NCBI GenBank assembly: GCA_946184615.1
Contig: CAMHFN010000007.1
Coordinates: forward strand, 1 to 64,000
Length of the DNA stretch: 64,000 nucleotides
Direction: 5' to 3'
Source: an uncultured Bacteroidales bacterium
GTDB lineage: Bacteria; Bacteroidota; Bacteroidia; Bacteroidales; F082
The position numbers and the translations under genes were made by a program. A model generated the notes under the pieces. It was not told where the DNA came from, ran no database searches, and was given only the letters and a program-made list of their open reading frames with translations. Shown here piece after piece: positions 52,137 through 62,500 of the stretch; positions within the stretch are counted from its first letter, which is position 1, and each line of letters starts with the position of its first letter.

Positions 52137-52772
52137 ATGCAATCGTCTCCCCTTGTCAGCAACGACTACGAAGGATCGGAAGTGCGCCTCTGTGAGGACG
52201 GCAAATACCGATGGAAATACGAACTCAATATGATCACCAACCCGGTGATTATGTTGACGGTGTTCAAGATCTTCTTTTACATTATTTTGGTTGCGATATT
52301 GGTTTTCTGTCCCATCCTGTATCTGAGTGATGGCGATTGGGATGGGGCACTTGGCATGATCAAGGCGATGGGCATCATGTTGGCGATCTTTGCCGTGTTG
52401 ACTTTTTTGGGTACGGCGCTCCTGAGTGTGATTTACGGGGGAAAATACATCGTCCTTTTCGAGATGGACGAGGAAGGGATTAATCACACCCCGCTGCCCG
52501 CACAGGTGGATAAGGCACGCAAATTGGGGTTGCTCACCTTCTTCGTGGGACTTATTGCCAAGCGACCGACGACTGCGGGAGCGGGATTGCTTTCCACGGC
52601 CCGAACCAGCAGCACCTCCACCTTTAAAAAGGTCCGTCGTGTGCGCAGTCGCCGTTGGCTTCACACCATCAAGGTGAATCAGCTGTTTGACCGCAACCAG
52701 GTGTACGTCCCCAAGGAGGATTATGACTTCGTGCTCGACTACATCAAGTCGCGTTGCGTAAACGCAAAATAA
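52137..52772 (+). CDS. Membrane protein of unknown function
   Basis: A 211-residue protein with two adjacent membrane segments (VFKIFFYIILVAILVFCPILYL and MIKAMGIMLAIFAVLTFLGTALLSVIYGG), flanked by a charged N-terminal part (YEGSEVRLCEDGKYRWKYELNM) and a cytosolic-looking C-terminal part with a basic patch KKVRRVRSRRWLHTIKVNQLF. I do not recognise the family. The pattern of short sheet, two helices and a PH-like basic C-terminal region resembles small regulators, but this is only an impression. It ends 140 bp before the adhesin gene and may be cotranscribed with murF-alr. Confidence 0.7.
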   Translation: MQSSPLVSNDYEGSEVRLCEDGKYRWKYELNMITNPVIMLTVFKIFFYIILVAILVFCPILYLSDGDWDGALGMIKAMGIMLAIFAVLTFLGTALLSVIYGGKYIVLFEMDEEGINHTPLPAQVDKARKLGLLTFFVGLIAKRPTTAGAGLLSTARTSSTSTFKKVRRVRSRRWLHTIKVNQLFDRNQVYVPKEDYDFVLDYIKSRCVNAK

Positions 52773-52808
52773 AAATGAATCTTCATTGAAAAAAAGTTTC
52801 ATTTTAAC

Positions 52809-52836
52809 TTGTTTTCAAATTTTTTTTTTATTTTTG
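52809..52836 (+). promoter_or_regulatory. Promoter of the first adhesin module
   Basis: TTG at 52809 and TATTTTTG at 52829-52836 are 17 bp apart. The leader is about 70 nt and A-rich. Confidence 0.6.
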
Positions 52837-52911
52837 CCCTACCAAAAAGTGTAAAGTAAAAAATCAATTTATAATTGACTCTATCCTATTATTAACTTAA
52901 ATTAATGTATT

Positions 52912-55900
52912 ATGTTTAAAAAGTCTTTACTCTTAGCACTCCTAATGGCACTGTTTACGCCATGGGTAGCTAATGCACAAACGACCGTGGAGATAGGAGA
53001 TGGTACTGCTACTACCAACACCAATCCTATTGGAACGTATTACAACTACTCCATCACCGAGCAGCTCTACACTGCCGATGAGATTGGAACGGCTGGAACC
53101 ATCAGTAGCATCAGTTTCTACTATATGGGGCTTGCCGCCAAAGATCTCCCGATTACGGTTTACATGCAAAACGTTGATGCAGAAGACCTTTCAACAGGCA
53201 TCAGCCTTGCCGATGCAGACGAGGTCTACAATGGAACGCTTTCCGTTACCACAACAGCGGGTTGGGTTACCATCGACCTCGACACGCCTTTCGCCTATGA
53301 CGGAAGATCGAACCTGCTGATTGGCATCATCAAAGATTATCTTTACTACTTCAGCGGCCAATCATGGCAGGGCACCTCTGTTTCCAATATGGCCCGTTAC
53401 ACTCAAAGCGATGGTTCTGGCCCTTACACGACTAGCACAGTGCCTGGATCTACAGCAGCTGTCCGCCCGAACATCCAGATGGTCATCACTGCTGGTAGCG
53501 GCTCTGTGTGCGACAAGCCAGAAACCTTTGAAGTTTCCAACGTGACCACCAACAGTGCCACTCTCACTTGGACAGGCGGCAGCGGCACTTACAACGTTGA
53601 GTACAAAGGTGGTTCGGTTCAAGATTGGACGGCTTATCTGACCAACACCACAGCTACCACTGCCAACTTGACCGGTCTCACCCCTGGCACAAATTACCAA
53701 TACAGAGTGCAGAGCATTTGCTCAGACGGCACAAGCGGCTGGAAGAGTGTGAGCTTCTCCACCATGTTCGGTATCCCGTTGGTTGAAGAGTTCGGCACGG
53801 CCATTCCTTCCGGTTGGTCAATTTACAACGGATTGGTTGAAAATGTGCTGGCTGGCGGCGACTTGACCACTGCAAGCTACGGCTGGAGCTTCGGTAGCAA
53901 CAACGGCGTGTTCGACAACCATGCCCGCGTCAACATCTATGGCACTAGCTGCAATAATTGGCTGGTTCTTCCCACCCTTGACATGGAAGACAACGTGCAG
54001 CTCATGTTTGATGTAGCCTACACCGCCTACAGTGGCACGGGAGCCCCTGCCCAAACTGGTGAAGACGATAAGTTCGTCGTTCTGGTCAACAACGGCCGCT
54101 CCTGGGAAATCATGCGCCAGTGGGACAATGCCGGCAGCGAGTATGTGCTGAATGACCTCAACACCACGCCTATCACGGTTGCCATCAACTTGAGCAACTA
54201 TGCCGAAGCCGGCCAGCCAATCACTGTGGCATTCTATGGTGAATCCACTGTGAGCAATGCTGACAACAACCTGCATATCGACAACGTAAGCATCGACTAT
54301 ATCCCTGCTTGCCCGAAACCCAATGGCCTTGCTGTAAACTATGAAAGCGGCACCACTGCCACTGTAACGTGGAATGGCGACGCTGCCAGCTACCAGTTAG
54401 ACGTGAACGGCACCACCTATACCTCCAACACCAATTCGTATAACCTCACGGGTCTCGAACTCGCCACCACTTACGAAGTGAAAGTCCGCGGCAACTGCGG
54501 CAGCGATGGCTACAGCGAATGGACCAATACCGTCAGCTTCAAGACTGACAACTGCATGCCCGAAGACATGTGCGCCCTTACCTTTGTCCTCTCTGATAGT
54601 TATGGTGACAGTTGGAACGGCGCTTCCATCGGTGTTTATGACTATACCGGTGAAGAAGTGGGCGACCTTTTGGCCTCAGTAACCATCTCGTCAAGTCTTG
54701 GAGCTGATGTGGAGCAAACCACTACTCTTTCTTTCTGCAACGGACAAGAGCTTGCCATCATTTGGACGGCAGGTAGCTATGACAGCGAGTGCTCCTACAC
54801 CATCACCGACCTCAACGGCGACATCGTTGCTCAAGACGATTTTGATTTGGCCTTGGCTTACACTGTCGACTGCACCGAGACCGACTGCCGTAGACCTTCT
54901 GACTTTGTCGCTTCTGAAATCGGCCCCCACAGCGTGGTGCTGAGCTGGACCGAGAACGGCCCTGCCACCTCATGGGTCATTGCTTATATATCAGAAAATG
55001 ACGAGGAGATTACCGAAATTACGGTCAACACCAATCCTTACACTCTCACCGGCCTTACTCCTGAAACCGCCTACGCTGCCCAGGTGACTCCTGTGTGCGA
55101 TGTGGACAAACCGAGTGAGATTGTTTACTGGACTACCGACGTGGCCTGCCCGAGACCCACGAATTTGAGTGCTGTTCCTTATCCTAACTCAGCCAATTTG
55201 ACTTGGAACGGCTTTGCCGATGCCTACGACCTCGAATGGGCTTTGATGCCTGCCTCAGGATCGAAGGATGCCCTCTGGCTGCAGTATGACAATGGAACGG
55301 TGGTTACCAATGTTGGTAACAGTACAGTTTATGAATGGACTTGGGCTGTGATGTATCCTGCTGATATGCTCCAAGGCAATAATAGGCTTTCAAAAGTTGC
55401 ATTCTATGAGACCAGCTACTATTCAGAAGGAGATCCTATCACTATCAACATCTATTCTGGTGGCGATAGCGAACCTGGAACATTAGTTTACACAGAAAAT
55501 GTCACCTGCACTGGTACTGTCGGAATTCACGAAGTCATACTTTCGTCTTTTGTAAATATCGATCCTGCTCAAAACCTTTGGATTACGCTTACTTCAACAA
55601 CAATCGATCGTCCCATGGCGATGAGTGCCGTTGACGAAGCCAACGGCAGATGGGTTGACAACAACGGTAGCTGGATAGATTTAGGTACCGCCCTTGCCTC
55701 TGTTTCTACATACACCTTCATGATTCGCGGCTATGTTGAACCTGGCTTCGATCCTGAGGAATTGGACTGGAATCCTGTTTCAGGCATCACTTCACCTTAC
55801 ACCCTCGAAGGTCTGCAACCTGAAACGACCTATGTCGTCAGAGTGAAAGCCAATTGCGGTGGCGATGACGGAGAAAGTGACTGGACCATGATTACCTTCA

Positions 55901-57411
55901 CCACACCTTCTGTCTGTGATATGCCGAACACCTTTAATGCTGAAGTTGAGGCTACCTCCGCCACCCTCAGCTGGGTTGGTTATCAAGAGAGCTTCAATTT
56001 GAAATACAGAAGTCTTGCGAAACTCGAAAATGCTACCCTCACGGAGAACTTCGATGAGGGCATGGGTGACTGGACCACCATCGACGCCGATGGCGACGGT
56101 TACACCTGGGTTTCGAGCATGAATCCTGGCGACTATCACAATGCAGGTGTTGACCTGACTGGCAATGGCCACAACGGTTCAGCCCAGTTCGTGATTTCAG
56201 GATCTTATTCCAATTCATTAGGTGCAGCCTTAACTCCCGACAACTATCTTGTTTCGCCTCAAATTGAGTTGGGCGGCGGTATTGAGTTCTGGGTCAAGGC
56301 TCAGGATGCCGGTTACTTTGCTGAGCACTTTGGCGTTGCCGTGTCAACCTCGGGCAACACCGATGCCGCTGATTTCACCACTATTGCAGAATGGACATTA
56401 GAAGATGGAAATGATTGGCATAAATATGTTGTTGACTTAAGTGCCTACACTGGACAAGGTTATGTGGCTATCCGTCACTTCAACTGCACCGATATGTTCA
56501 TCCTCAATCTGGATGACATCTCATTTGGTCCGGTAGTACCTGCCAGCGACTGGATTGTTGTGGAAGAAACCAACACTCCTTATGTGCTCAGCACTGAACC
56601 TAATACCACTTACGAATGGCAAGTCCAGGGCGTTAGCCGTGAATGCACCACCGAATGGTCTGAAATCCAATCCTTCACCACTCCTGAACTGACTACCATT
56701 GAACAACCCATCACCCTCAACACGGGTTCCAACTACGTTTCATTCTATGTTGATATCACCATGGATGAACTGAAAGCTGCTATACAAGCTGCGTACGTAG
56801 GTGGCAACGTCACCATCAAGTCTCTGAATTCGGGTCAAACCATGTACAACGGAGCCAGATGGAGAGGTTCCTTGAATACTTTGAATATGTCCGAAATGTA
56901 CATGATTGTGGTTTCTGATGATGCTGATGCTATGGAAATCTCGGTCGAAGGCATGCCTATTGATCCTGCTTCCTATCCGATTAACATCGCCGCGGGTACC
57001 ACATGGTTTGCATTCCAACTCTCCGAGCCTATGACTGTTGCTGATGCATTTGCTGAATTTGATGCTGTGAATGGTGATGCTATCAAGTCGAGTGGTTCTG
57101 GCCAAGCCACCTATAACAATAGATGGAGAGGTGCTCTTACCACACTGCAACCTGGTGTTGGCTATATCTTCAAGGCAGCTGACGCAGTCACTGAAGCCAG
57201 ACCGCTTGTCTTCCCCACTCCTCGCAAGGCTGGAAACGCCAAAGCTTCTTTCATGCCTCAAAACGTGGACAAGATGGCCCTCAAGACAGTTCAAGTCAAG
57301 ACCCTGGACCTCCAAATTAGCAAGCCCGAACGTGCGAATGTTCCTTCTAAGGCTAACCAAACAAACAATTTTCACGACACTGTTTCAAGATTGTTTAATA
57401 AAATTCACTAA
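52912..57411 (+). CDS. Giant exported fibronectin/adhesin-module protein without a visible T9SS domain
   Basis: A 1499-residue exported protein (signal MFKKSLLLALLMALFTPWVANAQ). It alternates fibronectin type III repeats (TFEVSNVTTNSATLTWTGGSGTYNVEYKG; CRRPSDFVASEIGPHSVVLSWTENG; CDMPNTFNAEVEATSATLSWVGYQ) with jelly-roll adhesin modules (WLVLPTLDMEDNVQLMFDVAYTAY; PDNYLVSPQIELGGGIEFWVKAQD) and a GDSWNGASIGVYD module. Near the end are two related segments with YNGARWRGSLNTL and YNNRWRGALTTL. The last 60 residues are Lys/Ala-rich and lack a T9SS sorting domain; the next gene encodes one. It may therefore need that partner to reach the surface, which is inference. Confidence 0.88.
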   Translation: MFKKSLLLALLMALFTPWVANAQTTVEIGDGTATTNTNPIGTYYNYSITEQLYTADEIGTAGTISSISFYYMGLAAKDLPITVYMQNVDAEDLSTGISLADADEVYNGTLSVTTTAGWVTIDLDTPFAYDGRSNLLIGIIKDYLYYFSGQSWQGTSVSNMARYTQSDGSGPYTTSTVPGSTAAVRPNIQMVITAGSGSVCDKPETFEVSNVTTNSATLTWTGGSGTYNVEYKGGSVQDWTAYLTNTTATTANLTGLTPGTNYQYRVQSICSDGTSGWKSVSFSTMFGIPLVEEFGTAIPSGWSIYNGLVENVLAGGDLTTASYGWSFGSNNGVFDNHARVNIYGTSCNNWLVLPTLDMEDNVQLMFDVAYTAYSGTGAPAQTGEDDKFVVLVNNGRSWEIMRQWDNAGSEYVLNDLNTTPITVAINLSNYAEAGQPITVAFYGESTVSNADNNLHIDNVSIDYIPACPKPNGLAVNYESGTTATVTWNGDAASYQLDVNGTTYTSNTNSYNLTGLELATTYEVKVRGNCGSDGYSEWTNTVSFKTDNCMPEDMCALTFVLSDSYGDSWNGASIGVYDYTGEEVGDLLASVTISSSLGADVEQTTTLSFCNGQELAIIWTAGSYDSECSYTITDLNGDIVAQDDFDLALAYTVDCTETDCRRPSDFVASEIGPHSVVLSWTENGPATSWVIAYISENDEEITEITVNTNPYTLTGLTPETAYAAQVTPVCDVDKPSEIVYWTTDVACPRPTNLSAVPYPNSANLTWNGFADAYDLEWALMPASGSKDALWLQYDNGTVVTNVGNSTVYEWTWAVMYPADMLQGNNRLSKVAFYETSYYSEGDPITINIYSGGDSEPGTLVYTENVTCTGTVGIHEVILSSFVNIDPAQNLWITLTSTTIDRPMAMSAVDEANGRWVDNNGSWIDLGTALASVSTYTFMIRGYVEPGFDPEELDWNPVSGITSPYTLEGLQPETTYVVRVKANCGGDDGESDWTMITFTTPSVCDMPNTFNAEVEATSATLSWVGYQESFNLKYRSLAKLENATLTENFDEGMGDWTTIDADGDGYTWVSSMNPGDYHNAGVDLTGNGHNGSAQFVISGSYSNSLGAALTPDNYLVSPQIELGGGIEFWVKAQDAGYFAEHFGVAVSTSGNTDAADFTTIAEWTLEDGNDWHKYVVDLSAYTGQGYVAIRHFNCTDMFILNLDDISFGPVVPASDWIVVEETNTPYVLSTEPNTTYEWQVQGVSRECTTEWSEIQSFTTPELTTIEQPITLNTGSNYVSFYVDITMDELKAAIQAAYVGGNVTIKSLNSGQTMYNGARWRGSLNTLNMSEMYMIVVSDDADAMEISVEGMPIDPASYPINIAAGTTWFAFQLSEPMTVADAFAEFDAVNGDAIKSSGSGQATYNNRWRGALTTLQPGVGYIFKAADAVTEARPLVFPTPRKAGNAKASFMPQNVDKMALKTVQVKTLDLQISKPERANVPSKANQTNNFHDTVSRLFNKIH

Positions 57412-57441
57412 GAAAAGTTAAACCATAAAATCTAATACATT

Positions 57442-59028
57442 ATGAAAAAACTAGTATTGACTTTAATCGTGTCATTCGCACTTCTGGGTTCGGCTTTCGC
57501 CCAGTACAACTCTGACATTTACGAATCCTACTGGATTGACCAACTGAATGTTCATGTCTACAATCCCTACGAATATCCAGACTGCATCGTTCCCTTCGCA
57601 CAGATTGACGGCGAGTTCGTCACCTATGATATGGATTACGAAGCCATGGAAATCGGTGTTTTCGATGAAAGCGGCACCTGCCGTGGCCACTCCTTCCTGG
57701 TTGATGACGGTGAGGACTACCCCATCACCGAGATCTCGGTCTACCGTATGCTTGCAGGCGACAACGACCATCTGCTCTCCTTCATGATGTACGACCATGC
57801 CAATGGCATTTTGTACACCGAGTGCACTCCCAACAACGACTACTACACGGGTTACGACTACGTTGAGATTTACATGGGTGACCTTGATAACGCCCCGATC
57901 CTCAACTTCGCTACTCCTGTAGTGGCTTCCTATGAGAAGTTCATTGAAGGCTATGGTGAGAGTGCTGGTGGTTACTACCTGATTGCCACTCCTGTTGCCG
58001 ACGCCGACCCCACTGCTGTCACGGGTATGACCACTGGCAACTACGACCTGTATGCCTTTGACCAGACTCAAGACCTTGAATGGCGTAACTATAAAGAGGA
58101 TCTCTTCAACCTCGAGTTCGGCAAGGGTTACCTCTATGCCCACGGCACCGATGTCACACTGGAATTCAGCGGCACGACTTACGATGGTGACGGAGAATTT
58201 GACCTTGTTTACGACGATGCTGCCGACTTCAAGGGCTGGAACCTGGTAGGTAACCCCTATCTGGAGACGGCCTATATCAACCGTGAGCACTATGTCATGA
58301 ACGAAGAGACCGGTCGTGGCGAATTCATCGCAGTCGCCGCCACCGAAGGCATTCCGGAAATGGAAGGTGCTTTCGTGATCGCTGAAGGCGAAGGTGAGAC
58401 TGTTACCTTCACCACCACCGCTCCTGGTAAGGCCTCCATGCTCGCCCTCAACGTGAGCCAGGGTAACGGCGTCATCGACCGTGCCATCGTCAGCTTTGGT
58501 CAAGGCCACCGTATGCCTAAGATCATGCTCAACGAAAATAACACTAAGGTGTACATTGTGGAAGACAACGCCGACTTTGCCGTGGTTCGCAGCGAAGGCC
58601 AAGGTACGATGCCTGTCAGCTTCAAGGCTGAAAACAACGGTACCTACACCCTCAGCATGAACAGCGAGAACGCTGAGTTCAGCTACCTCCACCTCATCGA
58701 CAACATGACTGGCAACGATGTCAACCTCCTCGAGACCCCGAGCTACAGCTTCGAAGCCACCACGAGCGACTATGCCAGCCGTTTCCGCCTGGTGTTCGCC
58801 ACGGGTGAAGCCACTGATGGCAACTTCGCTTTCATCAGCGATGGTGAAATCATCCTCAGCGGTGTCAACGGCAACAGCATCGTCAATGTGTTCGATGTCA
58901 CGGGCCGTCTGGTCAACAGCAACAACGGTGTCAACCATATCTCCACCGAGAGCATGTCTGCTGGCGTTTACATGATCCAACTCGTCAACGGCGAGAACAT
59001 CATGACCCAGAAGATCGTTGTGAAATAA
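57442..59028 (+). CDS. Secreted T9SS type A protein, partner of the giant adhesin
   Basis: A 528-residue secreted protein with signal MKKLVLTLIVSFALLGSAFAQ. The N-terminal domain (YESYWIDQLNVHVYNPYEYPDCIVPFAQIDGEFV) is novel to me. The middle has YYLIATPVADAD, NYDLYAFDQTQDLEWRNYK and GKGYLYAHGTDVTLEFSG, a module shared with the protein at 59591-62806. The end (YTLSMNSENAEFSYLHLIDNMTGNDVNLLETPSYSFEATTSDYASRFRLVF, NVFDVTGRLVNSNNGVN, SAGVYMIQLVNGENIMTQKIVVK) is a type A sorting domain almost identical to that of the later gene. It begins 30 bp after the giant adhesin, so one transcript is likely. Confidence 0.88.
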   Translation: MKKLVLTLIVSFALLGSAFAQYNSDIYESYWIDQLNVHVYNPYEYPDCIVPFAQIDGEFVTYDMDYEAMEIGVFDESGTCRGHSFLVDDGEDYPITEISVYRMLAGDNDHLLSFMMYDHANGILYTECTPNNDYYTGYDYVEIYMGDLDNAPILNFATPVVASYEKFIEGYGESAGGYYLIATPVADADPTAVTGMTTGNYDLYAFDQTQDLEWRNYKEDLFNLEFGKGYLYAHGTDVTLEFSGTTYDGDGEFDLVYDDAADFKGWNLVGNPYLETAYINREHYVMNEETGRGEFIAVAATEGIPEMEGAFVIAEGEGETVTFTTTAPGKASMLALNVSQGNGVIDRAIVSFGQGHRMPKIMLNENNTKVYIVEDNADFAVVRSEGQGTMPVSFKAENNGTYTLSMNSENAEFSYLHLIDNMTGNDVNLLETPSYSFEATTSDYASRFRLVFATGEATDGNFAFISDGEIILSGVNGNSIVNVFDVTGRLVNSNNGVNHISTESMSAGVYMIQLVNGENIMTQKIVVK

Positions 59029-59058
59029 ATTGTAAAATAATCTAAAATTTGAATCAAT

Positions 59059-59331
59059 ATGAAAAAATTAGCATTATCAATCGCAATCGTTCTCGGAATG
59101 AGCCTTGGTGCTTTCGCTCAGGGCGGTCTCTTCCAATATGGCAACGCTTATGACGAATACGGCACCCGCACGGGACTCCGTGGCACACTCACCGATCCGT
59201 TGATTCCTATCGTCCCTGGCCATGGTGAAACCAGTAGCCAAGACGGCACGGAAACACCGCTCGCCGGTGGTGCACTCCTTCTCATCGGCTTCGGCGCAGC
59301 CTATGCCCTGAAGAAGAGAAACGAGAAGTAA
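59059..59331 (+). CDS. Small exported protein with PID-CTERM-like tail
   Basis: A 90-residue protein with signal MKKLALSIAIVLGMSLGAFAQ, a short Gly-rich middle, and the C-terminus TPLAGGALLLIGFGAAYALKKRNEK: short motif, hydrophobic helix, then basic residues. That tripartite tail resembles the PID-CTERM protein-sorting signal of Bacteroidota, though the motif here is PLAGG rather than PIDGG. Such tails are believed to be cut and transferred by membrane sorting enzymes; none is encoded in this window. It ends the first adhesin module, just before a heptad array and a terminator, and is closely related to the protein at 62889. Confidence 0.8.
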   Translation: MKKLALSIAIVLGMSLGAFAQGGLFQYGNAYDEYGTRTGLRGTLTDPLIPIVPGHGETSSQDGTETPLAGGALLLIGFGAAYALKKRNEK

Positions 59332-59334
59332 TCT

Positions 59335-59372
59335 GAAAACGGAAAACGGAGAACGGAAAGTTTCCCGTTCTC
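59335..59372 (+). repeat. Heptad repeat array and hairpin, GAAAACG family
   Basis: GAAAACG GAAAACG GAGAACG GAAAG in exact register. The last units GGAGAACGG pair with a following CCGTTCTCC. Confidence 0.75.
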
Positions 59373-59390
59373 CACCTCTGTGATTCTTCA

Positions 59391-59420
59391 AAAAAAAGCC
59401 TCCCTCCGGAGGCTTTTTTA
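59391..59420 (+). terminator. Intrinsic terminator of the first adhesin module
   Basis: GCCTCC-CTCC-GGAGGC flanked by A8 and T6 runs. The same stem occurs at 63171-63186. Confidence 0.92.
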
Positions 59421-59491
59421 TTTTTAGTTCCCCTCGTCTTTATATTAATAAGGTGTGCTCGAGAGAAAGTAAAAAAATCTTTAAAAAGATG

Positions 59492-59520
59492 TTGTACGTA
59501 AAATTTTTTTTGTAATTTTG
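59492..59520 (+). promoter_or_regulatory. Promoter of the second adhesin module
   Basis: TTG at 59492 and TAATTTTG at 59513-59520 with 18 bp between. The transcript would begin near CCCGAAATGG and have a leader of about 65 nt. Confidence 0.6.
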
Positions 59521-59590
59521 CAGCCCGAAATGGAAAAAAACACAATTAATTCAACTTATTATAAATCAAATTAAAAACAAATCGAACGAA

Positions 59591-62500
59591 ATGAAAAAAT
59601 CTTTATTTTCATTGATTCTTATCTGCTTCGCCTTCTTTGGCGTGGCTAATGCACAGCAATCGTTGCCGTATAGCTACGGCTTCGAAGACAACAACCTGGC
59701 CACTGATGGCTGGATTGCTAATGTTACAAGTGCTTCCTCTGGCATTAACAGCGCGGCTGCCTATTCAGGTAGTTATGGCTTTAGGTTCAATTATTCCGAG
59801 CAATCAGGAAGCCTGATTTCACCGGTACTCACTGGTGGCGACTTGGGTGTTGACGTATCCTTCTGGTACAAGGAATACAGCAACTCTTATGGTGACGAGC
59901 AATTCTATGTCGGTTATACCACTGACGCGAACAACACCGACGTCGATGCTTTCACCTATGGCACCATTGTTACCGCTTCAACAAGCTGGCAAGAATACAC
60001 CAATTCTTTCCCTGCTGGCACCAAGCGCATTGCCATCAAGTATGTCTATAATGATGCGTTTTATCTTTACCTTGACGACTTCACCTTTGAAGCTGTGAGC
60101 GACTGCCCCAGACCAAAAAACCTTGAAGTTACTTTAGGTGATGATACCGCCACAGCTACTTGGACAAGCGATGCCACCAGCTTTAACATCGACATCAACG
60201 GCACTGTGACCAACGAAGTCACCAACCCCTACACCTTCGATACTGAAATGTCTACGGCTTACACCGTGAAGGTTCAGGCCAATTGCGAAGGTGGCGAAAC
60301 CAGCGATTGGAGTGATGCTTACACCTTTTACACTCCTTCTTGCCGGCCCAGCGACATGTGCTCCATCACCCTCAACCTCACCGACTCCTATTCTGATGGT
60401 TGGAATGGCGGTAAGATGGAAGTGGTGGATGCCAACACTAGCGAAGTCTATGGCACCTATACCATTGAAAGTGGTGGCTCCGCTAACTACGAGCTTGCCC
60501 TTTGCCCTGGTACTGTGGTCAACTTCGTCTATACCGCAGGCAGCTATGGCACTGAAAACGGTTGGGTGATTTATGATGCTAATGGTGAAGTCATCACCGA
60601 GGCGGCTGGTTGCAACTCGGGTTGCAATCATACCAACGGCATCCAAGCCACCTATACTATGAACTGCTCTGGCTGCTTCAAGCCCAAGAATCTCACAGAA
60701 ACCAACGTTTCCTTTACTTCTGCCACTTTGAGCTGGGAGGGAAACAACGACAGCTATGTGCTGCAATACCGTCCTTGGAATCCTGCTGGTGACGATATCA
60801 TCACCACCGGCACCTTGACCACTTACACTGTTGATTTGAGTCAATACGAAGGTACTGGTTCTGTGGCCATCCGCCACTACGACATTTCCGACATGTTCCA
60901 ACTGATTGTTGACAACATTGAAGTGACCAACGCTACTGGAACGGTTGTCTATTCCCAAGACTTCGAGAGCTGCGGCGGCAATATGCCTTCCGAATTCTCG
61001 AATATGGACTTGGATGGTGATGGTTATATGTGGGAAATTGCTTCCTCACCTTCTTCTAATGTCGATGGCACATACGGTATCGTTTCCGCAAGTTATGATA
61101 ACAACGCTGGTGCATTGACTCCTGACAACTGGTTGATTCTCTCCGGCCTTGAAATGGGTGGCCAGATGACCTTCCAAGCTCGTGGACAAGACCCACAATA
61201 TGCCGCTGAAAACTTCGCTATCTACGTTTCTACGGAGAACAGCATTGTTGAAGTTCCTGTCACTGCCACTACCTATAATGCCACTGGCTTGACTCCTAAC
61301 ACGCCTTACGCATGGCAAGTGAAGGGCATTTGTGGCGATGAAGAAACCAGCTTCGTTTCCTCTTTCTTCAAGACTAAGGACGATATGTTTGTCTTTGCTA
61401 CCACGGGTAACTGGAACGTTGTTAGCAACTGGAAAGATGCCGAAGGTAATGCAGTCACGGCTCTGCCTACCGCTGATAACAACGTCCGCATCGATGCCGC
61501 TGCCACCATTCCTGCTGGCTATGTCGCCTACGCTAACAAAGCCACTATCGGTACGGGTTCTATCACCATCGAGGACGGTGGTCAGCTGAAACAAAACGCT
61601 GCTACCTTGAGAGTCACTATGGAAAAAGAAATCGCTGGCTACGGCGAAAGCGATGGTAACTACTACTTCATTGCCAGCCCGTTCAATGGCCGTACCCTCT
61701 ATTCAACCTCTGGTTCGTTCAGCCATGTTGACAACATGCTTACTGGTGAATACGACCTCTATGCCTTCGATGCTACCGAAGAACTTGAATGGATCAATTA
61801 CAAATCCAGCCCCACCCACATTGCTTTCCAAGCTGCCAATGAACTTGCTGGCCTGCTGTATGGCGAGGGTTACCTCTATGCCAATCAAGAAGGAACAACC
61901 TTGGAATTCGAAGGTACCGCTGGTAAGAGCAACAACTACTCCGAAACCAAGGATTACACGTTCGACAGCGAATCCACCAACGACTTCAATGGCTGGGCAC
62001 TTGTGGGTAACTTCTTCACCTGCAACGCCTACATCAACTACATCGATGCCAATGGCAACGCTTTGGAAGCTGACTTCTATACTTTGAACAACGACAACAC
62101 CTACACCCTGATGACCTCGGGTCAACCTCTGGCTCCTTGCACTGGTGCCCTCATCAACTACAAAGCCACAGGTAAGGTCCAGTACTCCACCGAGGCTCCT
62201 GCCGCCGGTAAGGGTAGCATGCTCGACATGACTGTCACTGAAGGTCGTGGTAAAGTCGACCAAGCCCGTATCCGCTTCGGCGAAGGCTTTGGCCTCGAAA
62301 AGAAGAGCTTCCGCAACAGCGGCAGCCTCTACATGCCTCAAGACAATAAGGACTACGCAGTGGTCTATGCCGAGAACGAAGGTGAAATGCCTGTCAACTT
62401 CAAGGCTGAAAAGAACGGTACCTACACCATCAGCTTCAACACCGAGAACGTTGAGTTCGGTTACCTCCACCTCATCGACAACATGACTGGCAACGACGTC

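Larger units (their letters stand above)
59332..59590 (+). other. Gap with heptad repeat, hairpin, terminator and promoter
   Basis: This 259-bp gene-free stretch contains the GAAAACG array (59335-59360), a GGAGAACGG/CCGTTCTCC hairpin, the module terminator (59391-59420) and the promoter of the next module (59492-59520). No other gene was found. Confidence 0.6.

Noticed and set aside
56700-57411. T9SS sorting domain at the end of the giant adhesin
   Set aside because: The last residues lack the conserved sorting-domain strands (no PNP, no xGxYxxxV, no terminal KxVxK) and are Lys/Ala rich.
57472-58980. 502-residue ORF opposite the T9SS protein gene
   Set aside because: Shadow of a real gene with signal peptide and sorting domain; no promoter or recognisable domain on the minus strand.
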